From the NCBI GenBank assembly GCA_038204465.1, contig JBBRCX010000020.1, forward strand, positions 1-49,918: a DNA stretch of 49,918 nt, read 5' to 3'. Position numbers and translations under genes: made by a program. The notes below the pieces were generated by a model that was not told the origin of the DNA, made no database searches, and worked only from the letters and a program-made list of their open reading frames with translations. How positions within the stretch are numbered: position 1 is the first letter of the stretch; each line of letters starts with the position of its first letter. Source of the stretch: JBBRCX01 sp038204465 (lineage in GTDB: Bacteria; Planctomycetota; Phycisphaerae; Tepidisphaerales; Tepidisphaeraceae). Of this stretch, positions 34,038 to 42,048 are shown piece after piece.

Positions 34038-34877
34038 CTATCGAGAGGCAACGGCTTCGCGACGTTCGAGGACACTGGCGTTGCCCAACGCAGCGATGAA
34101 GTCCGCGCTGTCGAAGACGAAGCCGTGCTGTATGGATATCCGCCACAGGGCCGTCTGCTTCCCCCACTCCTGCCGCGCCGTCTCCTTGTTCTCCACCGCC
34201 GTCACCGCATCGCGGAAGACGGAGCAAACGCAGCCATGCCTCTCCATGTCCAGCATCCCGCCCGCCGAGTAGAAGAGACACCAATTCACCGCGAATCCAC
34301 AATAGATCAGGTGATTGACGCCCCTTTTTTTGCACAGCCCATAAAGCTGCTGGGCATTCTCAGCGACGCCTTCATCACCCTGCGGTTCGGCCTCCTTCGG
34401 GAAGTTCACCTTCTTCCAGCCGCGGCCGATGTCGTCGGTGTTGTGCGGGCCGGGGAAAACGTTCTGCCGCTTGAACTCGACGAGCTTATCGATCGTCGGG
34501 TCCCAGTCCACCTGCGCGAATTTGGGCGGCTCCGGAAGCGCGTTTTCGACCGCCTCCTTGTAGCCGGGAAAATGCTTGTAGTAATCGCCCGCCGAGACAA
34601 CATGGAAGAGGTTGAATTTTGCCTGGCGCACCGCCGTCAGCAGGTCTGGCAGCACGTTGCGGCAGATGTCATACGAGCGGGGAATATAGTCTACCACGCG
34701 GTGCCATCCGGGATATTCTTCGCGCGTGCCGCAGTTCCAGGCGTGCATGAGAGCGACCGCGATGTGCGCGGGATCGATATCGATCTCCCCCTTCTTCCAT
34801 CCGCCGTAGCCTTCGGCCGGGACGTCACGTTCAAAGTCCGCGTCAAACTGCTGGTAGTAGTTGGTAAGCACTCTCAT
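34038..34877 (-). CDS. Isochorismatase-like cysteine hydrolase with atypical N-terminus
   Basis: The product has 279 residues from ATG 34877 (MRVLTNYYQQF), with GGAG five bases upstream. The nucleophile region of the cysteine-hydrolase fold is visible in IYCGFAVNWCLFYSAGGM, followed by the conserved strand CVCSVFRDAV. At the N-terminus, the strand that normally ends in the catalytic Asp (as in VIDMQ) reads HIAVALMHAWNCG, so the Asp seems to be replaced. Family members cleave amides (nicotinamidase, N-carbamoylsarcosine amidase) or vinyl ethers (isochorismatase). It may be an amidase with altered chemistry or a non-catalytic relative. It lies in the LacI-led operon, 42 bp after the dehydrogenase gene. 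Confidence 0.75.
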   Translation of the reverse strand: MRVLTNYYQQFDADFERDVPAEGYGGWKKGEIDIDPAHIAVALMHAWNCGTREEYPGWHRVVDYIPRSYDICRNVLPDLLTAVRQAKFNLFHVVSAGDYYKHFPGYKEAVENALPEPPKFAQVDWDPTIDKLVEFKRQNVFPGPHNTDDIGRGWKKVNFPKEAEPQGDEGVAENAQQLYGLCKKRGVNHLIYCGFAVNWCLFYSAGGMLDMERHGCVCSVFRDAVTAVENKETARQEWGKQTALWRISIQHGFVFDSADFIAALGNASVLERREAVASR

Positions 34878-34919
34878 ATTCACTCCAGCCACCCGTTTGG
34901 CAACGCGCCGAGCCCTGGT

Positions 34920-35822
34920 TCAAACTTTCACAGCGCGCCCGGACAGGCGCGACTCGTTGGCCGCCTCCACCAGACGGACGGTTTCGATCATTTCTTCCGG
35001 CGGCACGTCGGATCTGCCTTGCGGCAATTCACGTAAGATTGCCTCCAGCATCGCCGCATAGGGCGGACGCGCCGCGCTCCCTGTATCGACCGCTTGCGAG
35101 CCTTCCTTGCGGTGCAGCGTCGCGCCGAAATTGTAATGCGCGTTCTTCATGCCCCGGAAGCTGCCCATTCTTCCGTCCGGCCAGGCGAGCGCGACGACAT
35201 CGCAGGTTTCGGTACGCAGCGACTGAACTTCACCGCAGCCGGTGCCCATGGCGCGGACCAGCATGTCGAAGGAGTGGATGCCGTAGAAGAACAATCCAGG
35301 CTGCGTCGGCACCTCGCTGACCGGACCATAGACGTCACAACCCAGCAAGCCGTCGCGGCCGGCCGACAACGCTTCGACGAATGGATCGGCGTAGCGAAGC
35401 GACGAGCAGCTCATCATCGGCACGCCCGCGGATCGCGCCGCCCCGACCATGCGGCGTGCGTCGTCGCTGGTGACGGCCAGGGGCTTATCGATGAACGTCG
35501 GCCTTTTGAAACGCAGCGTACAATCGAGATATTCGCGATGCACGCGCCCGTCGCAGGCGGTGATGAAGAGCAGGTCGACCGCCTCGGCGACGGCCTCCGG
35601 GCTGTCCATAATCTCCACCGACCATTGGTCCTTCAGCGTCTTGGTGAATCCATCGACCCGCGACCAGCTCAATTCGAAATCCTTGCTGCCGCCGGGGAAC
35701 CCCGCCACGACTTTCGCGCCGGCCACGTGGTGTGCGGCAGCTGGATCGTTCAGCAGCGCAGTGAACGTGGTCACGTGCGAGGTGTCGAGCCCAACCATTC
35801 CTATTCGAAGCGAGTTGTTCAT
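34920..35822 (-). CDS. Gfo/Idh/MocA-family NAD(P)-dependent oxidoreductase
   Basis: A 300-residue protein. The N-terminal Rossmann fold begins LRIGMVGLDTSHVTTF, with the strand VDLLFITACDGRVHREY and the family EKP-type motif present as FIDKPLAVTSDDARRM (Asp in place of Glu). The C-terminal alpha/beta domain holds the substrate site (LRYADPFVEAL, then FYGIHSFDMLVRAMG, in which His may be the catalytic residue). Such enzymes oxidise sugar hydroxyls to ketones, which DegT aminotransferases can then use, making a dehydrogenase-aminotransferase pair with either neighbouring DegT. It lies 43 bp after the enolase-superfamily gene. Confidence 0.85.
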   Translation of the reverse strand: MNNSLRIGMVGLDTSHVTTFTALLNDPAAAHHVAGAKVVAGFPGGSKDFELSWSRVDGFTKTLKDQWSVEIMDSPEAVAEAVDLLFITACDGRVHREYLDCTLRFKRPTFIDKPLAVTSDDARRMVGAARSAGVPMMSCSSLRYADPFVEALSAGRDGLLGCDVYGPVSEVPTQPGLFFYGIHSFDMLVRAMGTGCGEVQSLRTETCDVVALAWPDGRMGSFRGMKNAHYNFGATLHRKEGSQAVDTGSAARPPYAAMLEAILRELPQGRSDVPPEEMIETVRLVEAANESRLSGRAVKV

Positions 35823-35865
35823 ACCCTGTCTCGTGAATTAATACGGAATCGGAAATTATTAGGAT

Positions 35866-37152
35866 TCACGCGTCGCTGGCAAGCCCGGCGCGGCCCAGAA
35901 GCATAGCCAGTCGATGGACGCCGTTCACGGGCTCGAAAAGCCCCGAAAGCCGCGGAAGCCATGGAGCATTTGCGGCAGGCGTAAACTGGGGCGAATTCAG
36001 TTCCACCCCGTTCAGCGACGGAATATGCGCGGCAAAAAGGGCCGAATGCAGGGCGGCGTAGCCCGGATTCGTCAGGTCCTGCACCGCGAGCAGCATCCCC
36101 TGCTCTTGAGCCAAAGCGGCGGCCACGAGGGCGAAGCTGTGCCCCTTGCAGGTCTTCAATGCGACGCCATTCCAGCCCTGCAAGCGGGCCGCCTCGAGCA
36201 CGTCCAGGCTCGTCAGTCCTTCATCGAGCATGACAGGCTTGAGGGCGGACACCTCGCGCCAGTCATACGGATAACGAACCACGTCGCGAGCGGTCGGCTG
36301 CTCCAGGTAGGCGAGGGACGCAAACGCCTGCGCGTCCTGGGAGCGAAGTCGTTGGAGATAATCCAGGACGCTGGCGGCATCGGGATTCGCTTCGTTGGAA
36401 TCGACGGTAAGGCGCGGATTCGAAATGCCAAACGACCTCGCGGCCCGGTACACATCGACCGTGCGTTGAACATCGTCGGCGTTGTCCGCGCCGAGCAGCT
36501 TGATCTTGAAGCAACGAAACCCGCCGCGCCGAACGGCAGCGGCGATGTCCCGTTCCAGCACGTCGCTCCGCCCCACCACCCACCACGCATCCAGCGATTT
36601 CGCCGGCGGGCGCAGCAGCCCGCGGATCGCCGCGGCGGCAGACCTCGACGGCGTGCGGCCAAACAGCGCATCCGCGCTCGAGATCGGGCATTCCGCTTCG
36701 TAGAAAGCAAAGGCGGAGCGTTCGACGGCATGCCCGGCCGCGTCGTGAATCGCTGCATCGAAAGGACTGAGGCACATCGCCCTTGCAAGCAGCGGCGGCT
36801 CCGGATCCGAGGGACACTCACAGACATGATGGTGCAGTCGCAGACCCAGCTCGAGCGGGTGCGCGGGCTCGTTGCCGCAGTAGTCGGCGAGGTTTCGCGC
36901 GATATCAATACAGAGTTTTCGCAGGGCTGCGTCGCGATACTCATGCGCGAGCGTGGGATGAGGCCACGCCCAAAGATCGCTCAGGTAGATCGAGCCTTTC
37001 CCAATGGCCTCGCGCCCGCCGACCCGCACGCGCACAGTTGCGCGAGCCTCAGTCAGCTCGGTGATGAGTCCAGAGCTGAGGCGCAACGGGGCCCCCATCG
37101 GCTGATGGAGGAATTCCACTTCTGCGCCCAGAATCGTGGTGTTCAGATCCAC
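35866..37152 (-). CDS. Enolase-superfamily (mandelate racemase/muconate lactonizing-like) enzyme
   Basis: The product has 428 residues from a GTG start at 37152 with GAGGTG just upstream. The barrel carries the general-base pair Lys216/Lys218 (FKIKLL), metal ligands Asp251 (VDSNEA), Glu284 (LEQP) and Asp310 (MLDEGL), and Lys333 (ALKTCKG). The Lys-x-Lys plus C-terminal Lys arrangement is of the muconate-lactonizing/dipeptide-epimerase subgroup rather than the mandelate racemase His-Asp type. Possible reactions are acid-sugar dehydration, racemisation, epimerisation or cycloisomerisation. The N-terminal cap (residues 1-150) is longer than usual. It lies six bp after the toroid-lyase gene and is probably translationally coupled to it. 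Confidence 0.83.
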   Translation of the reverse strand: MDLNTTILGAEVEFLHQPMGAPLRLSSGLITELTEARATVRVRVGGREAIGKGSIYLSDLWAWPHPTLAHEYRDAALRKLCIDIARNLADYCGNEPAHPLELGLRLHHHVCECPSDPEPPLLARAMCLSPFDAAIHDAAGHAVERSAFAFYEAECPISSADALFGRTPSRSAAAAIRGLLRPPAKSLDAWWVVGRSDVLERDIAAAVRRGGFRCFKIKLLGADNADDVQRTVDVYRAARSFGISNPRLTVDSNEANPDAASVLDYLQRLRSQDAQAFASLAYLEQPTARDVVRYPYDWREVSALKPVMLDEGLTSLDVLEAARLQGWNGVALKTCKGHSFALVAAALAQEQGMLLAVQDLTNPGYAALHSALFAAHIPSLNGVELNSPQFTPAANAPWLPRLSGLFEPVNGVHRLAMLLGRAGLASDA

Positions 37153-37158
37153 AGCACC

Positions 37159-38841
37159 TCAAGCTTGCGGCACCGTCACTTCGATTCGGAGCTCGCCGTC
37201 GCTCGGCCGCGCGGTAATGACGGGATAGGTGGTTGGCATCGGATCGGGGAGTTTCAGTTTGCCCATTCCGACGATCTTCTCCTCGGTATACCCCAGCGGC
37301 TCGAGGCTCTCGATTTCGCCGCGGGTGACCTTCAGCACCGTGCCATTGGGCCAACGCAGCGCGTTCCCGTCACGTTGCGGCGACGCGTGACACCACCAGC
37401 AGACGGATTGGTCTGTTACCCGCCGGAGGGTGAGCCGGCTGGGGCGCTCGAGTGCAAGGGTCTGCTCGGAGAAGGTAGAATCGTCCGGCGCAACGCAATG
37501 AACGACCGCGCGCGAGCCGTCGTCGCTGACGACGAGTTCGGTCATCGGCTTGCGCGGCGGCCATGTCGGAACGAAATCCACGAAGACGAGAGCGCCGCCC
37601 GCATGGGCCATCAGCGCGCCCCGGATGACTCCCGCGCAGATCGCTCCCGGCTCAAAGGAGCTGCGCACATACGCCTCGTCCGTCTCCAGGATGTAATTCT
37701 CATGCGGATCCTTGAAGCGGAAGGACCGCGGGAGGTTCGGCTCGACCTCGGCCGCAACGGATGGGTCGTACCACGCGTAAGCGTAGACGCCCCAGTCGAA
37801 CAGCATCTGATCGCCGGTAAGCCCCTGGTGTCTCGTGTTCTCGATCGCGCCCGGCACCCGGTCCCAAAACGCGAGGTACTGGTAGATCGGCCGCCGGTAT
37901 TGGCGCGCGAGAAAGAAGAGCACCGGCGCGGCGTACTCGATTTGCGCGAAGCTGGGACCCCAGAGCCACGACTCGCCCGTCTCCGAATAGAGCCGCTCAG
38001 GACCATGCCCCGGCCCCGCGGCCGCGGCCAGCGCCACCTTGCCGTCCATGAATTTCGCGTAGTCTTGAAAGAGGTCCCGTCCGGTGACGCGGCGAAGCGC
38101 GTCCATGAACGAGATCCGATACTGCATGATCGAGATCCAGAAGTTCGTCGTCTGGTTGTGCGTGCCGCTGGCGGTCAGCGCGTTCGGGAGCAGCCACTCC
38201 GTGTGCTTGCGCACCATCGGCTCGAGCCAGTCGGCGGCCTGCGGCGCATCGCCGAGCAACGCCAGCGCGACAATCCCGAACGAGGCGGCCTCGACGCTCC
38301 CGTGATGCGGCTCCTGCGTCTCGGCGGCCAAGCCCGGGTTCTTCAGGTACCAGGCGAAATACTTGCCTCCCACTTCCAGCAGCATGTCGCGCAGCTCGCG
38401 GCGCTCTGATTCCGCAAGCCGCTCGTAAAGCAGGTCGTAGCAGACTGCGACGCCTTTGAGCAAGCGCATCACCGCGTAAGCTTTGTTCTCCTCCGGCTGC
38501 CCATCGGCTTCGCGCACCCACACGCGGCACAGCGCCAGCGCCCACTCGCGGGCGGCGTTGAAGTAACGGTCGTCGTCGCTATACGCGTGGGCGAATGCGA
38601 GATACTCGGCGACGGCCATGTCGTGCATGATCGCGTAGAAGCGGTCGTACAGGTTGGCGTAGATCGGGTCTGGTTCAATCGGCGCAATCCACTCTTTGCG
38701 CGGCGTCCGCGTGAGACACCAGCCGGCGGATTTCTGGATGTTCCGCCACATCACCGCGCGCAGTCCTCCGCTGCGCGCGCGGCGCAGCTCCGCCAGCTCC
38801 GGGGCGGTGAAAAACAGGCGCGGGTGTGCGGTGAGTGGCAT
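37159..38841 (-). CDS. Alpha/alpha-toroid protein, heparinase II/III or DUF4962-like
   Basis: A 560-residue protein. Residues about 1-340 are helical repeats of an alpha/alpha-toroid (HPRLFFTAPELAELRRAR at the N-terminus is typical; YDLLYERLAESERRELRDML, HHGSVEAASFGIVALALLGD and NQTTNFWISIMQY line the likely cleft). Residues 341-560 are beta-rich, as in the sandwich of polysaccharide lyases. The His in EPHHGS and Asn/Tyr in the NQTTN and ISIMQY segments could be active-site residues. There is no signal peptide, so if it is a lyase it acts on imported oligosaccharides. It has no ribosome-binding site but starts 20 bp after the DegT gene ends. Confidence 0.7.
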   Translation of the reverse strand: MPLTAHPRLFFTAPELAELRRARSGGLRAVMWRNIQKSAGWCLTRTPRKEWIAPIEPDPIYANLYDRFYAIMHDMAVAEYLAFAHAYSDDDRYFNAAREWALALCRVWVREADGQPEENKAYAVMRLLKGVAVCYDLLYERLAESERRELRDMLLEVGGKYFAWYLKNPGLAAETQEPHHGSVEAASFGIVALALLGDAPQAADWLEPMVRKHTEWLLPNALTASGTHNQTTNFWISIMQYRISFMDALRRVTGRDLFQDYAKFMDGKVALAAAAGPGHGPERLYSETGESWLWGPSFAQIEYAAPVLFFLARQYRRPIYQYLAFWDRVPGAIENTRHQGLTGDQMLFDWGVYAYAWYDPSVAAEVEPNLPRSFRFKDPHENYILETDEAYVRSSFEPGAICAGVIRGALMAHAGGALVFVDFVPTWPPRKPMTELVVSDDGSRAVVHCVAPDDSTFSEQTLALERPSRLTLRRVTDQSVCWWCHASPQRDGNALRWPNGTVLKVTRGEIESLEPLGYTEEKIVGMGKLKLPDPMPTTYPVITARPSDGELRIEVTVPQA

Positions 38842-38861
38842 CGTGGGAGGAAGCGCTTTGG

Positions 38862-40109
38862 CTACGCCCGGTTCCCTTCCGCCACCTGCCGCACGATTTC
38901 GGCCGCAATGTCGACGTGCTCTGGCGTGTACTTGTCGTTGAAGGTCACCCAGCGCACGAACGTTTCGAGCAATGCCTTAGCGTTGGGACAGTTCTCCGCG
39001 GAATACCGGTATTCGCGCGAGGCGGGCGGCCTGCAATACGGATATCGCCCCTTTTGCACGGCGTCCTGAAGGAACGTGAGCGAGGCAGGCATGAGGTAGT
39101 AGCGGGCGGTGCCGGCGCCGGGGATGCCCGCTTCGTCGCACTGTTGGGCAAACTCGTCCACGGTGCAGCGGAATACGCCGGGCTCGATGTTGAAGCCGGT
39201 CATCCAACAGGAGTACACGTCGAGGTAATCGGGAATCTGAAGCGGCTTGATGCCGCGGATCTTGCTGAGCTTCCCGGTCAGCAGCCGTACCATCGCGTCG
39301 CGCTGCCGCACATTCTCATGAACGATCTCGAGCTGCGCAAGCGAAATCGCGGCGGTGCAGAGCGGCATGCGGTGGGCGTAGCCGGCGACCGGATGGATGC
39401 GACCAAAGCCGGGCTTCATCTCCGCCCCGCGGCTATGGCCGACGAAACGCGCGTAGCTTGCCATGTCATCGTCATTGGTGACGAGGCAGCCACCCGAGTC
39501 GGAGCCCATCGTCTTCTCCGAGTCAAAAGAAAACCCGGCGGCATGGGCGAGCGTGCCGGCGATGCGGCCCTTGTAGCGCCCCATCACCGACTGGCAGCAG
39601 TCTTCGATCACCATCAGCCCGTGCTCTTTCGCAAGCTCGTTGATCGGGTCCATGTCGCAGATGATCCCCGTCTTGTGGACGCACACGATCGCGCGAGTGC
39701 GATCGGTGATGCTTGCGGCGATGGTTTCGGCGCTGAGGTTGACCGAGCCCGGGGCGGTGTCGGCGAAGACGGGAATGTAGTGCTCCTTCACGAAACCCAT
39801 CACGGTGCCGTAATCCGTTACCGGGCTGAAGATCACCTCGTCGCCCGGATTGAACCGCAGCGACGCCGCCAACACCGCCAGCGCGGGCGTGCAGCCGGGC
39901 GTGGCGATGCAGTGCTTGACGCCGATCTCCTTCGCAAACGCCTGCTCGAAACGCGGGACCATGTCGCAGGTCATCCCGGTTTCGACGACCTCCTGCAGGT
40001 ACTTCATCGCGTTGGGGCCCATGATGCGCGGAAATGCCTGGGGGATCCGACCCTTGAGGCCCGAATAGGCGGCTGCGCCGAACTTGGCACGCTCTTTCGT
40101 GGTGGACAT
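38862..40109 (-). CDS. DegT/DnrJ/EryC1/StrS-family PLP aminotransferase (copy 3)
   Basis: A 415-residue protein with AAGGGA five bases before ATG 40109. PLP Lys lies in FSFDSEKTMGSDSGG, the cofactor segment is ATPGCTPALAVLAASL and the stacking Asp is in VIEDCCQSVMGRYKG. It differs from copies 1 and 2 in the Lys region and in the substrate loops. The N-terminal KGRIPQAFPRIMGPNA is a family-typical start. It probably transaminates a keto-sugar or a related ketone. It lies 33 bp after the nitrilase gene. Confidence 0.85.
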   Translation of the reverse strand: MSTTKERAKFGAAAYSGLKGRIPQAFPRIMGPNAMKYLQEVVETGMTCDMVPRFEQAFAKEIGVKHCIATPGCTPALAVLAASLRFNPGDEVIFSPVTDYGTVMGFVKEHYIPVFADTAPGSVNLSAETIAASITDRTRAIVCVHKTGIICDMDPINELAKEHGLMVIEDCCQSVMGRYKGRIAGTLAHAAGFSFDSEKTMGSDSGGCLVTNDDDMASYARFVGHSRGAEMKPGFGRIHPVAGYAHRMPLCTAAISLAQLEIVHENVRQRDAMVRLLTGKLSKIRGIKPLQIPDYLDVYSCWMTGFNIEPGVFRCTVDEFAQQCDEAGIPGAGTARYYLMPASLTFLQDAVQKGRYPYCRPPASREYRYSAENCPNAKALLETFVRWVTFNDKYTPEHVDIAAEIVRQVAEGNRA

Positions 40110-40142
40110 GAGGTCCCTTCGTGGGTTGCGGTAAAGCCTCGA

Positions 40143-41030
40143 TCAGGAAGGCGTCGCGGTTTTCGGACGCGACGGCGCGGCACAGGCGGGATTGCGCACC
40201 GGCTTCACGATTTCACCATACAGCTCCGGACGGCGCGTTTTGAAAATCGTCTCGCGCATGGTGGGATACGCCTCCAGCATTCCGCCGGAGTACCACATCG
40301 GATAAGTCTGATCGAGATCCACTTCGGCGAGCGCAACGCCCGGGAAGTGACCGGTGTCGGCGCGGATGCGGCCCATGCAATCGACGATCCGGCTGCGCCC
40401 GTAATGCCTGCCGACGAGGTAGGGCAACTGGATGTAATGGCTGCACACCATGCAGACCTGGTTATCGATCGCACGGGCGTTGACCAGCGACTCGATGAGA
40501 TCGCCGGTGTAATCCATTGCGCCGCTTGGCCAGAAGATGATTTCGGCCCCCTGCAATGCCAGTGAGCCATAGAGCTCGGGGTAGTGGATGTCCATGCAGA
40601 TGGTGAGACCGATCTTGCCAAAGTCGGTCTCGAAGACCGGGGTCTCGTCACCCGCCAGGTAGTTCTCCCCTTCCTCGTGGCCAGGCAGGCACAGATGGGT
40701 CTTGCGATATCTGCCGGCGACGCGTCCCTTGCGATCGATCAGCACCGCCACGTTGTAGCCGCGCTCCCGGCCGCTCTGCTCGATCATCGGAACGATGATG
40801 TACATCTCGTTGCGGGAGGCGACCTTCGCGAAAATATCGGTGATTGGGCCGGGAATCGGCGAAGGCGCGAAGTGGTATTTGTCCACGTCGGCGGCCGCAT
40901 ACTCCGGCAGGCACACGATATCGGCGCCCTGCTCGCCCGCGTGCTCCACCAGCCGTAGCGCCTTGTCGCGCACGCCGTGCTCGAAGTCGGCTTCGACGGT
41001 GCATGAGGCGATCTTGATTTTCCGCGACAT
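40143..41030 (-). CDS. Carbon-nitrogen hydrolase (nitrilase superfamily)
   Basis: A 295-residue protein with AAGGAG six bases before ATG 41030. The Glu-Lys-Cys triad is complete: Glu43 (VCLPEYA), Lys110 (GRYRKTHLCLPGHEEGE) and Cys145 (ICMDIHYPELYG). Members hydrolyse amides (omega-amidase, N-carbamyl-D-amino-acid amidohydrolase, beta-ureidopropionase-like) or nitriles; the GHEEGE segment after the Lys is like those of N-carbamoyl or aliphatic amidases. The enzyme is cytoplasmic. It lies 10 bp after the deacetylase gene, whose product could generate or use the same amide. Confidence 0.87.
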   Translation of the reverse strand: MSRKIKIASCTVEADFEHGVRDKALRLVEHAGEQGADIVCLPEYAAADVDKYHFAPSPIPGPITDIFAKVASRNEMYIIVPMIEQSGRERGYNVAVLIDRKGRVAGRYRKTHLCLPGHEEGENYLAGDETPVFETDFGKIGLTICMDIHYPELYGSLALQGAEIIFWPSGAMDYTGDLIESLVNARAIDNQVCMVCSHYIQLPYLVGRHYGRSRIVDCMGRIRADTGHFPGVALAEVDLDQTYPMWYSGGMLEAYPTMRETIFKTRRPELYGEIVKPVRNPACAAPSRPKTATPS

Positions 41031-41040
41031 GAATTCTCCT

Positions 41041-42048
41041 TTAATGCCGAACGCGCAGGATGCGGTCGCAAGACAGATCGACGTCGATCAACAGCTTTCC
41101 ACCCGATGGCCGGACCGTTACCGACTCATTATTGATTGAAGCGCCCCACGCCCCCGCGGGCAATTCGAGGGTCACCGAACGCCGCGTCACGGCCGGGTGC
41201 AGCTTCTGAGTGCTGATGCGGAATTCGCCCTCGCCGTGCGGCTCGATTTTCACGGATTGCCGCGTGTAGCGGTAATCGACCGCATCCTCCACGCGCGCCA
41301 GCCAGACCTCGCAGCCGCCTTCTGAGCAGACCGTTTCGATGCGCTGGCGCAATTCGTCCGCCGAGCAATCCTTGTTCGGGTGTACGGCCTTCTCCAATGG
41401 GCAGTGCAGGTAGTCGATGATCCAGCCTCGATCGCGCCGCGCGTGCTGGATGTTACGGAAAGGATCGAACTCGTTGTAAAACGGATAGTACCCCTGCGTG
41501 TGAAGGAACGTGCGGTTCATCCAGAGCAGGTCCTTGTCGTCCGGCCGGTTCAGCGCGTCGGTGATGCTCATCGCGCCGAGGTATCCGAAGCGCCGGCAGG
41601 CGGCGAGCGCGCCGTCATTCATGTTGCTGTTGTCGCCGGAGGAGCAGTAGATGGTGATTGGCTCGCCGATCGCGTCCTCAAGCACTCGTTTGGACTCGCC
41701 CAACTCGCGCTCGGCGGTGTCCGCGTTGGTTTGCAGATGAGACCAGGAGTGGTTTCCGACCCCCCAACCGCGGGCGAGCATCTCTTTTAGCTCGTCGGCA
41801 CCCATGTGCTTGTAGCCGTTGAAGCTGGATTCCCCGACCTTACGAATCTCGCCCATCTGACCGACGACGACCTCGAGGTGACCAGGCACTCCGTGCCGCG
41901 CGAGGATGGGAATGACGAAGCGGTGCAGGTCGCTGAGGGCTTCGTCGAAAGTAATGGAGTAGACCCAACGTTTGTCGTCGGGCCACGGGCAGACTTTGGG
42001 GCTCGCGCCGTCGCGCGGGTCGGGCTGTCGATCGGGATCCGATTTCAT
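41041..42048 (-). CDS. NodB-like polysaccharide deacetylase-family protein
   Basis: The product has 335 residues from ATG 42048 (MKSDPDRQ), chosen because it overlaps the TGA of the LacI gene (ATGA). NodB motifs: YSITFDEAL (the Asp of the TFDD motif, the second acid being Glu) and HxxxH metal ligands in GNHSWSHLQT. A middle segment ITIYCSSGDNSN stands where an RxPY-type motif would be. Residues 230-335 form a beta-rich tail ending in a strand-rich domain. There is no signal peptide, unlike extracellular chitin or xylan deacetylases, so a small cytoplasmic substrate is likely. Confidence 0.8.
   Translation of the reverse strand: MKSDPDRQPDPRDGASPKVCPWPDDKRWVYSITFDEALSDLHRFVIPILARHGVPGHLEVVVGQMGEIRKVGESSFNGYKHMGADELKEMLARGWGVGNHSWSHLQTNADTAERELGESKRVLEDAIGEPITIYCSSGDNSNMNDGALAACRRFGYLGAMSITDALNRPDDKDLLWMNRTFLHTQGYYPFYNEFDPFRNIQHARRDRGWIIDYLHCPLEKAVHPNKDCSADELRQRIETVCSEGGCEVWLARVEDAVDYRYTRQSVKIEPHGEGEFRISTQKLHPAVTRRSVTLELPAGAWGASINNESVTVRPSGGKLLIDVDLSCDRILRVRH

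Noticed and set aside
35914..38409. 831-codon plus-strand open frame
   Set aside because: Very long, but antisense to the enolase-superfamily and toroid genes, both of which show conserved active-site motifs. High GC at third positions explains the absence of stops.
38835..40565. 576-codon plus-strand open frame
   Set aside because: Antisense to DegT copy 3 and the nitrilase, and lacks any family motif.
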